A stretch of 64,000 nt of DNA from Candidatus Heimdallarchaeota archaeon (lineage in GTDB: Archaea; Asgardarchaeota; Heimdallarchaeia; JABLTI01): positions 24,353-88,352 of the forward strand of contig JAGXNT010000049.1 of NCBI GenBank assembly GCA_019894765.1, read 5' to 3'. The stretch's first letter is position 1; each line of letters starts with the position of its first letter. Positions 52,787-61,766 of the stretch are shown here, piece after piece. The translations under genes were made by a program, and so were the position numbers. Under the pieces are notes generated by a model. The model ran no database searches, was not told where the DNA came from, and saw only the letters and a list, made by a program, of their open reading frames with translations.

Positions 52787-54655
52787 TCATATTTCGTCAT
52801 TTTGTTTATAATTGACAAAAAAACTTTCCACTACTTGATTTAAACTTGTAAGATATTTTTCCTTACAACCTTGCTCGCATTCCTTATCACACCAAGTTAC
52901 AAAAGGATTATTCATAGGTTTTGAATGAAAGAATTTTTCGCAACCCTTCAATTCTCCATAAGATTTGTTGATCAAGGAAATCATTTCTTCATTATTTGAT
53001 TTTAAATAATGTCTTGTTAAATAGAATAAGTAAAGATATTTCTTTTTTAAGCTTCCAGTAAATCTTTCAGAAATTAATTTGGCTACAATTTTAAATTTCT
53101 CAAAATTTTTTTCATTATAATAAATTGATGCTAAAATCAATAATCCTTCTTTAGTACTATTTAATTCGTTACTAACAGTAGTAATTTTACTTTCGCCTAA
53201 TTGTATATAGTTAGATAATATTGAATGTTCTAATGAATCTTGATATTTATGATCATCTAACCAATTATTCCTTGAATACATTTGTATGAGATCTGAATTT
53301 GTAGTACCGAATTTTATTTCATTGATTAAATCATTAAATCCATAATTAGAAAAATTCAGTATGTTTGAATAACCTGGTATAATGATTCTCACAGTCGGAA
53401 ATTGCAAAACTGGATGTGTAAGATTTACAGCAATAAAATCAGTTTTCAGTTTTTCACACATCTCTTTAATTTGTTCAATCTCTGTAAAAAAGTTGAATGT
53501 TTCTTTGCTCTGATTAAAGGGTATAACCTTCCCTTTACACAAAAACGATTTGTCACCACCAAAATGCATTTTTCTAAATAATCCGTAGTAGGAGTCATTT
53601 ATTTGGATCTTTGCACCCAAATTTCTCACAAGTGAATTCTCATAGATTCTGGTAAATCCTTTCTTAAAAGTTGCAAAATCTAAACCTGAAATTTTTTCAG
53701 TAAAACAACGAATAATAGCTTCTCTGAGATTAAATGATGCTCCCGCATTCACACGAATATACTCGAATTGGTAATTGAGTGAATTAATGTCTTTAAGATT
53801 ATTATTAATGAAAACAACAGCAACTACCGGGAAAAGATTGCTTAAAGAAAAATCTTTGATAAATATTCGAATGTTATTTTTTTCATACTTTTTTATTATC
53901 TTCCTAATAATTTTATCATTAATTGTAGCATTATCAAAAGTAGGAGTGATCATTTTATTTTTGAAAATTTCAACCAAACAATATCTTTCAAAAGTTTCGC
54001 AAGATGCTTGAACAATTGCTTCTTCAATTCTATTTCCAGCAGCTAAACCATTTGATTTGTTAATTAATTGTATTAGTCTTAATGGAACCTTAATTACTTT
54101 ATCAGTTAATAAAGAGTAACCATTAACCCAATGTTTGGAAATATCCAAATTTTTTAGAAAACTTAATTGTTTTTCAGTAAAAATAAAATCATTATTCCGG
54201 AGAAGATTCTCAATAAGAACTTTATTTTTCAAATCATCTTGATGACTAAATTGGTAACCAGGTAAATGCTCTCCATTAATAAACTGTAATAAGAGTTCAT
54301 TGTTAATCTGTTGATAATCGGGGTACATGTATTTAAAGTGCAAGTTTGCTGAAAATCTTTCGACTAGTTCAGCAAGAGCTGACGCTTTAGCTTGTTTCTC
54401 AGTTGTTCCTTTTCCACTAGCAGAAAAATTAAGTTCAGGAATATAGCTCTTGCAGCTAAAAGATTTTACATTATGATTTTTTCTCATTGGACTAATTAGA
54501 ACACTTACACCTAATTTTTTGAAACCAGAAAGTATGCTATTAATTGTGTAATCAAAATTTTGACATTTTAAAGTCTGTTTATCCTTGAAAGCATCTTCAA
54601 TAATCATCAATAATCCACAGTTTTCTGTTATTAAAGCTGCATTAATAGAAAACAT
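52787..54655 (-). CDS. YcaO-domain protein with C-terminal TPR-like region
   Basis: The 622-residue protein has an N-terminal YcaO domain (about 30-400) with the ATP-binding signature AKASALAELVERFSAN near 90-104, QASCETFERYCLVEIF near 217, and EAIIRCFTEKISG near 316. The C-terminal 200 residues (about 420-620) are helical TPR-like and end with a cluster WCDKECEQGCKE. This layout resembles E. coli YcaO, which has a TPR tail and is linked to ribosomal protein S12 methylthiolation, and differs from TOMM-type YcaO proteins. It lies between uL3 and uS10, so a ribosome-linked ATP-dependent backbone modification is likely. Cys-rich end is unusual. Confidence 0.8.
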   Translation of the reverse strand: MFSINAALITENCGLLMIIEDAFKDKQTLKCQNFDYTINSILSGFKKLGVSVLISPMRKNHNVKSFSCKSYIPELNFSASGKGTTEKQAKASALAELVERFSANLHFKYMYPDYQQINNELLLQFINGEHLPGYQFSHQDDLKNKVLIENLLRNNDFIFTEKQLSFLKNLDISKHWVNGYSLLTDKVIKVPLRLIQLINKSNGLAAGNRIEEAIVQASCETFERYCLVEIFKNKMITPTFDNATINDKIIRKIIKKYEKNNIRIFIKDFSLSNLFPVVAVVFINNNLKDINSLNYQFEYIRVNAGASFNLREAIIRCFTEKISGLDFATFKKGFTRIYENSLVRNLGAKIQINDSYYGLFRKMHFGGDKSFLCKGKVIPFNQSKETFNFFTEIEQIKEMCEKLKTDFIAVNLTHPVLQFPTVRIIIPGYSNILNFSNYGFNDLINEIKFGTTNSDLIQMYSRNNWLDDHKYQDSLEHSILSNYIQLGESKITTVSNELNSTKEGLLILASIYYNEKNFEKFKIVAKLISERFTGSLKKKYLYLFYLTRHYLKSNNEEMISLINKSYGELKGCEKFFHSKPMNNPFVTWCDKECEQGCKEKYLTSLNQVVESFFVNYKQNDEI

Positions 54656-54811
54656 ATCCTACTAATTTTCATAGCAAGTTAATTTTCTGTGATATTATTT
54701 AACAGGACAAATTGACAAAAAAATAGACTATGTTAAAATTTCAATGCAAAGTTTTTTATAAGAAAGAAGAAGCAATTGAAAATAGCGAATATTAACAGGT
54801 TAGAAATAACA

Positions 54812-55126
54812 ATGTCTACAAATCGTGCGAGAATAAGACTCAGTGGTCAAAACACTACTACTTTGGCAAGAATCTGTGATCAAATAGGAAAAATTGCCGA
54901 AAGAACAGGTGTAAGAATGGCCGGTCCAATTCCTCTGCCTACAAGAGTAATAACTGTACCAGTAAGAAAATCCCCATGCGGAAACGGTACACAAACTTTT
55001 GAGCATTACGAAATGAGAATACACAAAAGACTCATTGACATAGATGCAGAAGAAAGAACTCTTAAACAAATCATGAGAGTGAAAATGCCGGAATCAATCC
55101 ATGTAGAGATCGAATTATCAAGATAA
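54812..55126 (+). CDS. rps10: Small subunit ribosomal protein uS10
   Basis: The 104-residue protein is archaeal uS10. It has [75 protein letters not shown] in order, the full family signature. An upstream TTG at 54776 would add 12 residues, but a TATA box (TTTTTTATAAG at about 54752-54761) puts transcription start near it. I therefore use the ATG at 54812 with AGGT upstream. It is divergent from the YcaO gene. It is separated from the uL3 operon by YcaO. Confidence 0.95.
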   Translation: MSTNRARIRLSGQNTTTLARICDQIGKIAERTGVRMAGPIPLPTRVITVPVRKSPCGNGTQTFEHYEMRIHKRLIDIDAEERTLKQIMRVKMPESIHVEIELSR

Positions 55127-55266
55127 AATCCTATAAATTTCTGAGTTTTTAAGAAAGAAATCGCCAGACAGAATCAGTTTCGGAGAATCTCTGTTTGGTT
55201 TCAAACTTCTCCTTATCTAGTTTATAAAAGATACAATTTACAGAGCAGTTTTATCTCGAGAGAAAA

Positions 55267-55376
55267 TGGTGCTGAGAGGGGGATTCGAACCCCCGCGTTC
55301 TTGCGAACAGTGGTTGTCCCAGTAAAGGATTCCAATATTCGAGACCACCGCCGTAACCGGGCTTGGCTATCTCAGC
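55267..55376 (-). tRNA. tRNA-Ser (CGA) with 22-base intron
   Basis: The minus strand folds to acceptor GCTGAGA/TCTCAGC, a long variable arm GTTCGCAAGAACGC and T arm GGTTCGAATCC. The anticodon stem GTGGT/ACCAC leaves a loop of CTCGAA plus A with CGA at 34-36. A 22-base intron (55316-55337) sits between 37 and 38, the canonical site. Discriminator A (not G) is unusual for Ser. CCA is encoded. Confidence 0.88.
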
Positions 55377-55541
55377 TTCTACTTACAATTATTGGGGAAC
55401 TACTATTTAAACTTAAAATGTTTTGTGACTTTTATTGAATTTTAATGTTTATTTACAAAATTCGGAGAATAACCATTATAAAACACAAACTTTTAAACAT
55501 ATGAGAAGAGAAAAAATAAGTGCTGTTGACTAAAAAGACGT

Positions 55542-55679
55542 GCGGAGGTAGCCCAGCTAGGTCAACGGCGGAGGACTTAAGATCCCTAATCGTGATGGTT
55601 AGGAACTCCATAGGGCCAGAAAGTATAGGAAATCCTCTCCTGTAGAGGTTCGTGTGTTCAAATCGCGCCCTCCGCACCA
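55542..55679 (+). tRNA. tRNA-Leu (TAA) with 50-base intron
   Basis: Acceptor GCGGAGG/CCTCCGC, long variable arm and T arm GTTCAAATC give a Leu tRNA. The anticodon stem GAGGA/TCCTC has loop CTTAAG plus A with TAA at 34-36. A 50-base intron (55582-55631) sits between 37 and 38, and CCA is encoded (55677-55679). The intron can form a bulge-helix-bulge of the archaeal type. Confidence 0.88.
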
Positions 55680-55726
55680 CTCTAATTTTCCAAAATTAGA
55701 ATAATGATTAGTATTAGGTGTAAAAA

Positions 55727-57052
55727 ATGACTTCTAAAGAATTATTTACAATCGAAAAAATCCTTGCCCGAGAAGTGTTTGACTCGAGAGGAAATCCTAC
55801 TATTGAAGTTGAAATTTATACAGATTCCAGACATAAAGCTCGTGCTATTGTTCCTTCTGGTGTTAGTACAGGGACTAATGAAGCTCTTGAGTTACGAGAT
55901 AAAGACAAGAACCGCTTCCATGGCAAAGGTGTTCTTGCTGCGATTAAAAATACTCAGGAAAAAATTCTACCAATATTGAAAGGTAAAGATGTTCGAGATA
56001 TTGGTAAATTAGATAAGCTTATGCTTGATTTGGATGGTACACCTAATAAATCAAAACTAGGTGCTAATGCCACTCTTGGTGTTTCATTAGCTAGTTGTAA
56101 ATTAGCTGCGATGCTCGAGAGAATTCCTCTTTATGAGCAACTCTATAATCTTGCGTACGGTAAAAGAGCAACTAAGTATCTCCTCCCTGTTCCAATGACG
56201 AATGTCATTAACGGCGGAAGTCATGCGGGTGGGAACCTGGCTCCGCAGGAATTCATGCTTATGCCACTTGGTTTTAATGATTTTCGTGAAGCTATGCGTT
56301 CAATTTCAGAAATTTACCAAGCTCTAAAGAAGATACTCGAGAAGAAATATGGTCCTTCAGCAATCAATGTTGGTGACGAAGGCGGTTTCGGTTCTCCTGT
56401 AGATACAAGTAAAGAAGTTATGGATTTACTTGTATGTGCTACTGAGGAAGCTGGCTATAAAGTGAAAGATGAAGTGTGTTTTGCTCTTGATCCTGCAGCT
56501 TCAGAATTCTTCAAAGAAGGTAAGTACCATATTGATGGGAAGGCAATTTCCGAGGGAGAATTAGTTGATTATTGGTATGATTTGATTCAAACTTATCCAA
56601 TCGTAAGTGTAGAAGATCCATTTGATGAAGAATCATTTTCCGGCTTTGCAGAACTACGCAAAAAAGTAGCAGATAGGGTCCAAATAGTAGGTGATGACCT
56701 TACCGTTACAAACACAAAACGTCTCGAGATAGCAATAAAAGAACAATCCATTAATTCGCTCCTGCTTAAGATAAATCAAATTGGAACAATAACTGAAGCA
56801 ATTGCTGCTGCTAAAATGTGCTGGGAGAATGATTATTCTGTGGTTGTTTCACATAGAAGTGGCGAAACAGAAGATACCAGTATTGCTGATCTCTCCGTTG
56901 GTTTATGTGCTGGACAAATCAAAACAGGTTCAATAGCCAGAGGCGAAAGAACTGCCAAGTATAACCAATTATTGCGAATAAATGATACATTAGCTTCAAA
57001 AGCTGAATATCCTGGTGTAAACTTTAGAACAGCATATAAGAAATTCATATGA
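55727..57052 (+). CDS. eno: Enolase
   Basis: The 441-residue protein is full-length enolase, which dehydrates 2-phosphoglycerate to phosphoenolpyruvate in glycolysis/gluconeogenesis. It has the AREVFDSRGNPT start, SGVSTGTNEALELRD (flexible loop), NVINGGSHAGGNLAPQEFM, NVGDEGGFG, VEDPFDEE, VGDDLTVTN, and LLLKINQIGT with the active-site Lys. SHRSGETED follows. GGTG lies before the ATG. It follows tRNA-Leu and ends at a strong hairpin terminator. Confidence 0.97.
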   Translation: MTSKELFTIEKILAREVFDSRGNPTIEVEIYTDSRHKARAIVPSGVSTGTNEALELRDKDKNRFHGKGVLAAIKNTQEKILPILKGKDVRDIGKLDKLMLDLDGTPNKSKLGANATLGVSLASCKLAAMLERIPLYEQLYNLAYGKRATKYLLPVPMTNVINGGSHAGGNLAPQEFMLMPLGFNDFREAMRSISEIYQALKKILEKKYGPSAINVGDEGGFGSPVDTSKEVMDLLVCATEEAGYKVKDEVCFALDPAASEFFKEGKYHIDGKAISEGELVDYWYDLIQTYPIVSVEDPFDEESFSGFAELRKKVADRVQIVGDDLTVTNTKRLEIAIKEQSINSLLLKINQIGTITEAIAAAKMCWENDYSVVVSHRSGETEDTSIADLSVGLCAGQIKTGSIARGERTAKYNQLLRINDTLASKAEYPGVNFRTAYKKFI

Positions 57053-57074
57053 GTAATTTACTCGAGATAATCCT

Positions 57075-57116
57075 CTTAAAAGGCTCGATATAGACCTTTT
57101 AAGAACTCTTTTTATT
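57075..57116 (+). terminator. Terminator of enolase
   Basis: CTTAAAAGG (57075-57083) and CCTTTTAAG (57095-57103) are perfect inverted copies around an 11-base loop, followed by AACTCTTTTTATT. A CTCGAG site lies just before it. Confidence 0.75.
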
Positions 57117-57142
57117 AAGAAAACAGTTCAGTTAATCATAGT

Positions 57143-57787
57143 TTGGTTGTGGAAAACTTGCGAGTAAAACGAAAAGACCTCGAGATATTTCTTACAGGCT
57201 TGGAAGGTATTCCTGAACCAAAATTGCATTTAGAGCAGTATCCTACACCCGCCAGAGTAGCTGCTAACATGCTTTGGAACGCTGGTGTAGATCACGATGA
57301 CATCTACGAAAAAAATGTCCTTGATTTAGGTTGTGGAACAGGAACACTGGCAATCGGTGCTGCATACTTAGGAGCAAGAAAAGCAATAGGCATTGATATT
57401 GATTTTGAAACCATACAAATCGCAAAGAAGAACAGTGAAGAATTGGATTTAAACGAAAAATGCGATTGGATTTGCATAAATGTAGAAGATTGTAAAATGA
57501 AGGATATTGACACTGTAATTATGAATCCACCATTTGGGATGAGAAAAGAAAGTGTCTCGAGAGACAGGAACTTCATAGAAATTGCGTTGACGCTTACAGA
57601 TACAATCTATACAATAATTCCCTATGCAGATAAGACAAGAGAATTCTTCAAAGAACATTTCAAAGAACTGGGAGCAAAAATCGATCTAATCATACAAATG
57701 GATTTTGAAATTAAAAAGCAGTTTGAATTCCACAAAAAAGAATTACATAAAACATTCGTTGACTTGTACAGAATAATAAAACTATAG
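57143..57787 (+). CDS. METTL5-like N6-adenine methyltransferase
   Basis: The protein of up to 214 residues is a class I SAM methyltransferase. It has LEQYPTPARVAANMLW, motif I LDLGCGTGTLAIGAA near 65, IDIDFETI, and motif IV NPPFG near 130, which is the signature of amino-methyl (N6-adenine) methyltransferases. The closest group is archaeal/eukaryotic METTL5, which modifies small-subunit rRNA. The start is uncertain: TTG at 57143, GTG at 57149 and TTG at 57158 are all possible. The gene is alone before the convergent GIY-YIG gene. Confidence 0.85.
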   Translation: MVVENLRVKRKDLEIFLTGLEGIPEPKLHLEQYPTPARVAANMLWNAGVDHDDIYEKNVLDLGCGTGTLAIGAAYLGARKAIGIDIDFETIQIAKKNSEELDLNEKCDWICINVEDCKMKDIDTVIMNPPFGMRKESVSRDRNFIEIALTLTDTIYTIIPYADKTREFFKEHFKELGAKIDLIIQMDFEIKKQFEFHKKELHKTFVDLYRIIKL

Positions 57788-57798
57788 TAGAATGGATC

Positions 57799-58053
57799 TT
57801 ATCCAGCGAATCCATTAATCAATTTAATTTTCATCCTTCTTGGCAGCTTCTTAATTTCTAGTTCCCTTAGTATTGCTTCTCTTTGTGTCTGCACAATTTC
57901 AACAAATGATAACTTAACTGGTCTTCGAGTCTTTGTGTACCTCGCCCCTCGATTGCCTGAATTGTGTTGTTCCAATCTCTTCAGTAGGTCCTTAGTATAA
58001 CCAGTGTAAATTGTTCCATCAGAACACGTAACCATATAGACGAAAAACTTCAA
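57799..58053 (-). CDS. GIY-YIG nuclease-domain protein (YhbQ-like)
   Basis: The 84-residue protein is a single GIY-YIG domain. It has FVYMVTCSDGTIYTGYT and then LLKRLEQHNSGNRGARYT and RRPVKLSFVEIVQTQREAILRELEIK, the YhbQ/UPF0213 type. These small proteins are widespread in bacteria and found in archaea. The biological role is unclear. Catalytic Tyr, Arg and Glu are kept. It is convergent with the METTL5-like gene, 11 bp apart. Confidence 0.9.
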   Translation of the reverse strand: MKFFVYMVTCSDGTIYTGYTKDLLKRLEQHNSGNRGARYTKTRRPVKLSFVEIVQTQREAILRELEIKKLPRRMKIKLINGFAG

Positions 58054-58152
58054 AGTAAGCGCTCCACAATAAAATTAATACGATTTCTTAAAAAACCTCC
58101 GATTTTAAGAGTTAAAAAATATTTAAAGAAGAGAAAATTCTATTTACATGAA

Positions 58153-58164
58153 GCACAATTGTGC
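58153..58164. promoter_or_regulatory. Palindrome before the winged-helix gene
   Basis: GCACAATTGTGC, a perfect 12-bp palindrome, lies 16 bp before the ATG of the winged-helix gene. A GTGCT later repeats the half-site. It may be an autoregulatory operator. Confidence 0.45.
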
Positions 58165-58180
58165 AGTGTAGTGCTAGCTT

Positions 58181-58483
58181 ATGTCAAGAAGAAGATCAAG
58201 TCTAAGACGCTCAAAATACGAGATTTACAATGAAATTCTCAACATCATCTATTATCAGTCAGATCTACCACTAACGAGGATTGCTCGAGCCGCCAATTTA
58301 CCAGTAGATAGAGCAAAACCATTATTGATATTTTTAATGGCTAGAAATCTTATTTTTGAGGATGAAGATGAAGGATTAACAGTCTATCGTATTTCACCTT
58401 CAGGTGTAGAATTTTTGGAATTATTCAAAAGATTAGCAAAACTTATCCCATCTGATGATGACCTTGATGGAATCAATCTCTAA
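58181..58483 (+). CDS. Archaeal winged-helix protein
   Basis: The 100-residue protein is a PF14947-like winged helix. It has RSKYEIYNEILNIIYYQSDLPLTRIARAANLPVDRAKPLLIFLMARNLIFEDED and the wing YRISPSGVEFLELFKRLAKL. Such proteins are common in archaea. The gene is convergent with the Roadblock gene, five bases apart. A palindrome just upstream suggests autoregulation. The target is unknown. Confidence 0.8.
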   Translation: MSRRRSSLRRSKYEIYNEILNIIYYQSDLPLTRIARAANLPVDRAKPLLIFLMARNLIFEDEDEGLTVYRISPSGVEFLELFKRLAKLIPSDDDLDGINL

Positions 58484-58488
58484 AAAAC

Positions 58489-58857
58489 TTAAATTAACTC
58501 AGATAACTGTGTACATGATTTTCTCGATAATAACAAAATTAAGCCTAGATTCGCATCTGTTTTCGCTAAAACTGTTAAAACAGCTCTAGAAGCAACGTCA
58601 AGAAGAATAATGTAACCATGATCACCAAGAATTGAAATATTGTTTACTTTTCCTTTTCCTAATTCATTGGTTACTCTCTCAGAAACTGAGGAGATTGCAG
58701 CTGTCATAGCAGAAATAAGATCTTCATCAGCACCACTGTCAAAGGCAGAATCAATAGGAAGACCTTGAGCAGTAACTAATAAGCAGCCTTCTACGCCATC
58801 ATGACCTTCTTTAAGTTTAATTAGTATACCGTGAATTTGATCAACTCGAGATGACAT
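58489..58857 (-). CDS. Roadblock/LC7 domain protein
   Basis: The 122-residue protein is a single Roadblock/LC7 domain. It has KEGHDGVEGCLLVTAQGLPIDSAFDSGADEDLISAMTAAISSVSERVTNELGKG with the usual VxGALLVTxDGLPI-like strand and helix, then ILGDHGYIILLDVASRAVLTVLAKTDANLGLI. The family acts in bacterial MglB and eukaryotic Ragulator as a GTPase regulator. It is abundant in Asgard archaea. The folliculin-like protein in this window would fit the same kind of system, although it lies 54 kb away. Confidence 0.9.
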   Translation of the reverse strand: MSSRVDQIHGILIKLKEGHDGVEGCLLVTAQGLPIDSAFDSGADEDLISAMTAAISSVSERVTNELGKGKVNNISILGDHGYIILLDVASRAVLTVLAKTDANLGLILLLSRKSCTQLSELI

Positions 58858-59131
58858 GATAATTACACACTTTAACGAGTTTCCTAAATTAGTTAATATC
58901 TTTTTGTATATTTACATATTAGCTAATCTGGACAATAAATAACTGTAGTATCTGATTAAAATATTGTGTATCTGACAAAAATACTATATTTCGAGACTTC
59001 TAACAAGATTTTTCAAAAAAAACTTGAAGAAAAGATTTTAAAGCATAATTTAATGCAAGAACGATAACGTTTACGTGTACTCTAAGTAGAGGAAATTTAT
59101 TCGTACTCTCTAGAATTCAGAGGTGTAAAAT

Positions 59132-60877
59132 TTGCAAATGAAGATAAGAAAACTACTATGGACAATAACAATAATTTCTATTATTGTCCTCGGGAATGGT
59201 TTGACAACAAAAGCAATACCTAATCAAATTAATGATGATATTTCACCGGATCTATTTCACATTGGTACAGTTTACTTAAGCATCAATGTGTCCGCAACAG
59301 AGTTTAATCCGGCAGAATTTACAGTAAAGGAAAGTACCACTGTAAATCTTACAATAACAAGTGATGATATTGGACATTCTTTCGAAATTATAGAGTACGG
59401 GATAAATGAAACAATAATTGCAAACTCAACTGTGAATATCGAGTTTGTAGCAGACATTTTAGGTACATTTGATTATATCTCAGTAAATAGCACAGCAACA
59501 GGAACTATGACTGTAGAAGATCCATACGTGCCTGATTTGCCAAGACCAGAGGACATCACAGTCTTATTTGATTTAAGTCATAATTCCAATACAACAGATA
59601 TTGCGATAAAATACTCTGCAATAGCAAATTGGACAGATGAAAATGACTTCACATTGATAGTAAATGAAGGAGACTTCTTTACCATCGATACATTAAGGCA
59701 CATTACTGTTCTAATGATTCTTGAACCTGACGAGAATCTAACAGGCCCTGAATTGGATGTTGTTAAAGATTACATAAATAATGGTCGAAGTCTCTTCATA
59801 GCAGGATCAGCTGCAACAGCTGTTACAAACTTCAATGAAATAACAAAACCATTTGGTTATCAATTTGATAATGCAACTGCAAGATACATAAATACAACTC
59901 TACCAGCTACTGATGGAGAAAACAATACATTATCATCTTTCTTCTCAACAGACTTCCTAGATCATCCATTAATCAATGAAAATCAATATGTACCACTAAC
60001 AGATGAAATAACTTCAAAAATACTTTACACAGGAACTCAATTGGAGTACAATGCATCATGGATTACAGGCTTTTCAGAAGAAAGCAACTTAACAAATAGT
60101 GATGAGATAATCGACAGCTATCAACTGTTTTATGGAAATAATACAATTTACTCGGATGAAAATGGCGATACAATTTATTGGAAAAATGAATCAATATACC
60201 ATAATACAAGTACTACATTAATTGCAGCTGTAGAAACAGCTTTTGATGCTAGAATGATAGTAATAGGTTCAGCTGAGATACTAAATAATACCATGGTTGG
60301 AAGATACGAGATTAATGAAATATTCTTCCAAAGAGCTCTACAATGGGTTGGAAAAATGTATGCGGTTCTTCGTCATGACAATTATTATGTCAGTCTTTAC
60401 GAGATTAAAATTGGCGATATGATCAACACTAGTGTATCATTTTATGCACAAAATAATACTGTATTAGCTGATCTCAATGTCACTCTCCGGGTATGGAGAG
60501 CATCTCAAATCTCTCAATCACAATACATGACACAAGTAAACAACTCCTACTACGAAGACTTAGTAAATACAAGTAATATAAAGAAAGGTATCGTAAGCAT
60601 TAATATCGTTGCTCATAAAAGAGGATATGGTTTTAATATAACAGAAGATACGTATTTACAAGTCAATCCTGCACAAGCTATTCCATTTCCTGTTCCAATA
60701 CTCTACATAATTACCTTTGTTATTACAATTGGTATTGGTGTGCTAGCACTGGTCTTGTTCTTCATAAGAGTAATAAGAACTCCGAAAACTGAAGAGGAAG
60801 TTGTAGAAGTAGAGGAAGCAGAAGAAGATATCGATTTAGACGAATATGAAGAAAATACGGAACCAGAAGAAACATAG
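59132..60877 (+). CDS. OST48/Wbp1-like membrane protein with cupredoxin-like N-domain
   Basis: The protein has 581 residues. A signal peptide (about 1-28) is followed by a cupredoxin-like domain (about 44-130) with FNPAEFTVKESTT and GHSFEI. It lacks the ligand Cys before the end, so copper binding is doubtful. Residues about 140-400 are an alpha/beta domain of GATase/OST48 type (VLFDLSH, LMILEPDENL, DYINNGRSLFIAGS). A beta domain (about 415-520) has VSINIVAHKRGYGF, similar to OST48's FKVDYNRLGY. One C-terminal helix (about 526-549) and an acidic tail follow. It is rich in glycosylation sequons. OST48 is a structural subunit of oligosaccharyltransferase. The TTG start follows GAGGTG at seven bases. 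Homology is by recall. Confidence 0.55.
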   Translation: MQMKIRKLLWTITIISIIVLGNGLTTKAIPNQINDDISPDLFHIGTVYLSINVSATEFNPAEFTVKESTTVNLTITSDDIGHSFEIIEYGINETIIANSTVNIEFVADILGTFDYISVNSTATGTMTVEDPYVPDLPRPEDITVLFDLSHNSNTTDIAIKYSAIANWTDENDFTLIVNEGDFFTIDTLRHITVLMILEPDENLTGPELDVVKDYINNGRSLFIAGSAATAVTNFNEITKPFGYQFDNATARYINTTLPATDGENNTLSSFFSTDFLDHPLINENQYVPLTDEITSKILYTGTQLEYNASWITGFSEESNLTNSDEIIDSYQLFYGNNTIYSDENGDTIYWKNESIYHNTSTTLIAAVETAFDARMIVIGSAEILNNTMVGRYEINEIFFQRALQWVGKMYAVLRHDNYYVSLYEIKIGDMINTSVSFYAQNNTVLADLNVTLRVWRASQISQSQYMTQVNNSYYEDLVNTSNIKKGIVSINIVAHKRGYGFNITEDTYLQVNPAQAIPFPVPILYIITFVITIGIGVLALVLFFIRVIRTPKTEEEVVEVEEAEEDIDLDEYEENTEPEET

Positions 60878-60912
60878 GAAAGGTTCCTAAATATTCCTTC
60901 TTTCTTTTTTTT
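60878..60912 (+). terminator. Terminator of the OST48-like gene
   Basis: AGGAA and TTCCT flank AGG directly after the stop, followed by a C/T-rich stretch with eight T (TTCTTTCTTTTTTTTA). Confidence 0.5.
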
Positions 60913-60998
60913 ATCCAGAATTTACCATAACCAATTGTTTTTTTAAAGCTTAATTAGTTAAACAGACATCGAAAAAATTAAGGCGGATTTGTTTTCAA

Positions 60999-61766
60999 AT
61001 GAAATCTCAAATTGACCAACTAAAAAGTGAAGCTGAAGCCAATTACAGTGCAAGCCGATGGGAGGATTCAGCAAAGACATATGAACACTTAGTTGGTTTA
61101 GCTCAACAAAACAATGAATTAGAACAAGCAATTGAATTCGCTATTGCAGCAATTCGTGCTTGGAAACAAATAACAGGCAAAGAGATAAGAATAAATAGAC
61201 TGTACCAATCAATCGGATTAATCGGAGTGAAAAAAGCCGCCATTGGTTTTGAAGAACAAGCAAAAATAGCTGAAACCAATAGTGAGTTAAAAACTTCTGC
61301 CTTAAATTTCGAAGAAGCAGGAACGGGATATAGTTTAATTCAAAACTATGAGCGAGCGAAATCCTGTTTTGAGAGTTCTGCTAAAATTTTTGAGGATTTA
61401 AGTAGTAGAGCGATGAGTGATACAGACTTTGAATCAGCCATACATATGTTTGATCGAATATGTAACTTGTATGAAAAAATCGTTATAATATATGATAGAA
61501 TCCTAATTGAAAGAAAAGAGCTTGATAGAGCTGCTAAACACTCTATACTTGAAGAGAAAGAAAAGGTAAAGAGAAACATTATTTTATCAAGGAAAAACAA
61601 AGCCTACTCACATGAGAAATTAGCACAAAACTACTTAGATAGAGATGATCCGGACTGCAATCGAATTGCTGAAAAAGAATTTGCAAAAGCCATTGAAATC
61701 CTTGAATCCATAGATGAAATGAAGCTAGCTAAGAAATTACAAGATAAAAAGGATCAAATCACTTAA
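60999..61766 (+). CDS. TPR-like helical repeat protein (SNAP-like?)
   Basis: The 255-residue protein is all-helical. Repeats of 34-40 residues are seen: AEANYSASRWEDSAKTYEHLV, QAIEFAIAAIRAWKQI, SALNFEEAGTGYSLIQNYERAKSCFESSAKIFEDL and ESAIHMFDRICNLYEKIV. This is a TPR solenoid resembling alpha-SNAP in layout, but I cannot show homology to SNAP specifically. It may mediate protein contacts. The last bases overlap the convergent YkgJ-like gene by four. Confidence 0.6.
   Translation: MKSQIDQLKSEAEANYSASRWEDSAKTYEHLVGLAQQNNELEQAIEFAIAAIRAWKQITGKEIRINRLYQSIGLIGVKKAAIGFEEQAKIAETNSELKTSALNFEEAGTGYSLIQNYERAKSCFESSAKIFEDLSSRAMSDTDFESAIHMFDRICNLYEKIVIIYDRILIERKELDRAAKHSILEEKEKVKRNIILSRKNKAYSHEKLAQNYLDRDDPDCNRIAEKEFAKAIEILESIDEMKLAKKLQDKKDQIT

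Noticed and set aside
58181..58857. Roadblock and winged-helix genes as one operon
   Set aside because: They are convergent, not co-directional.
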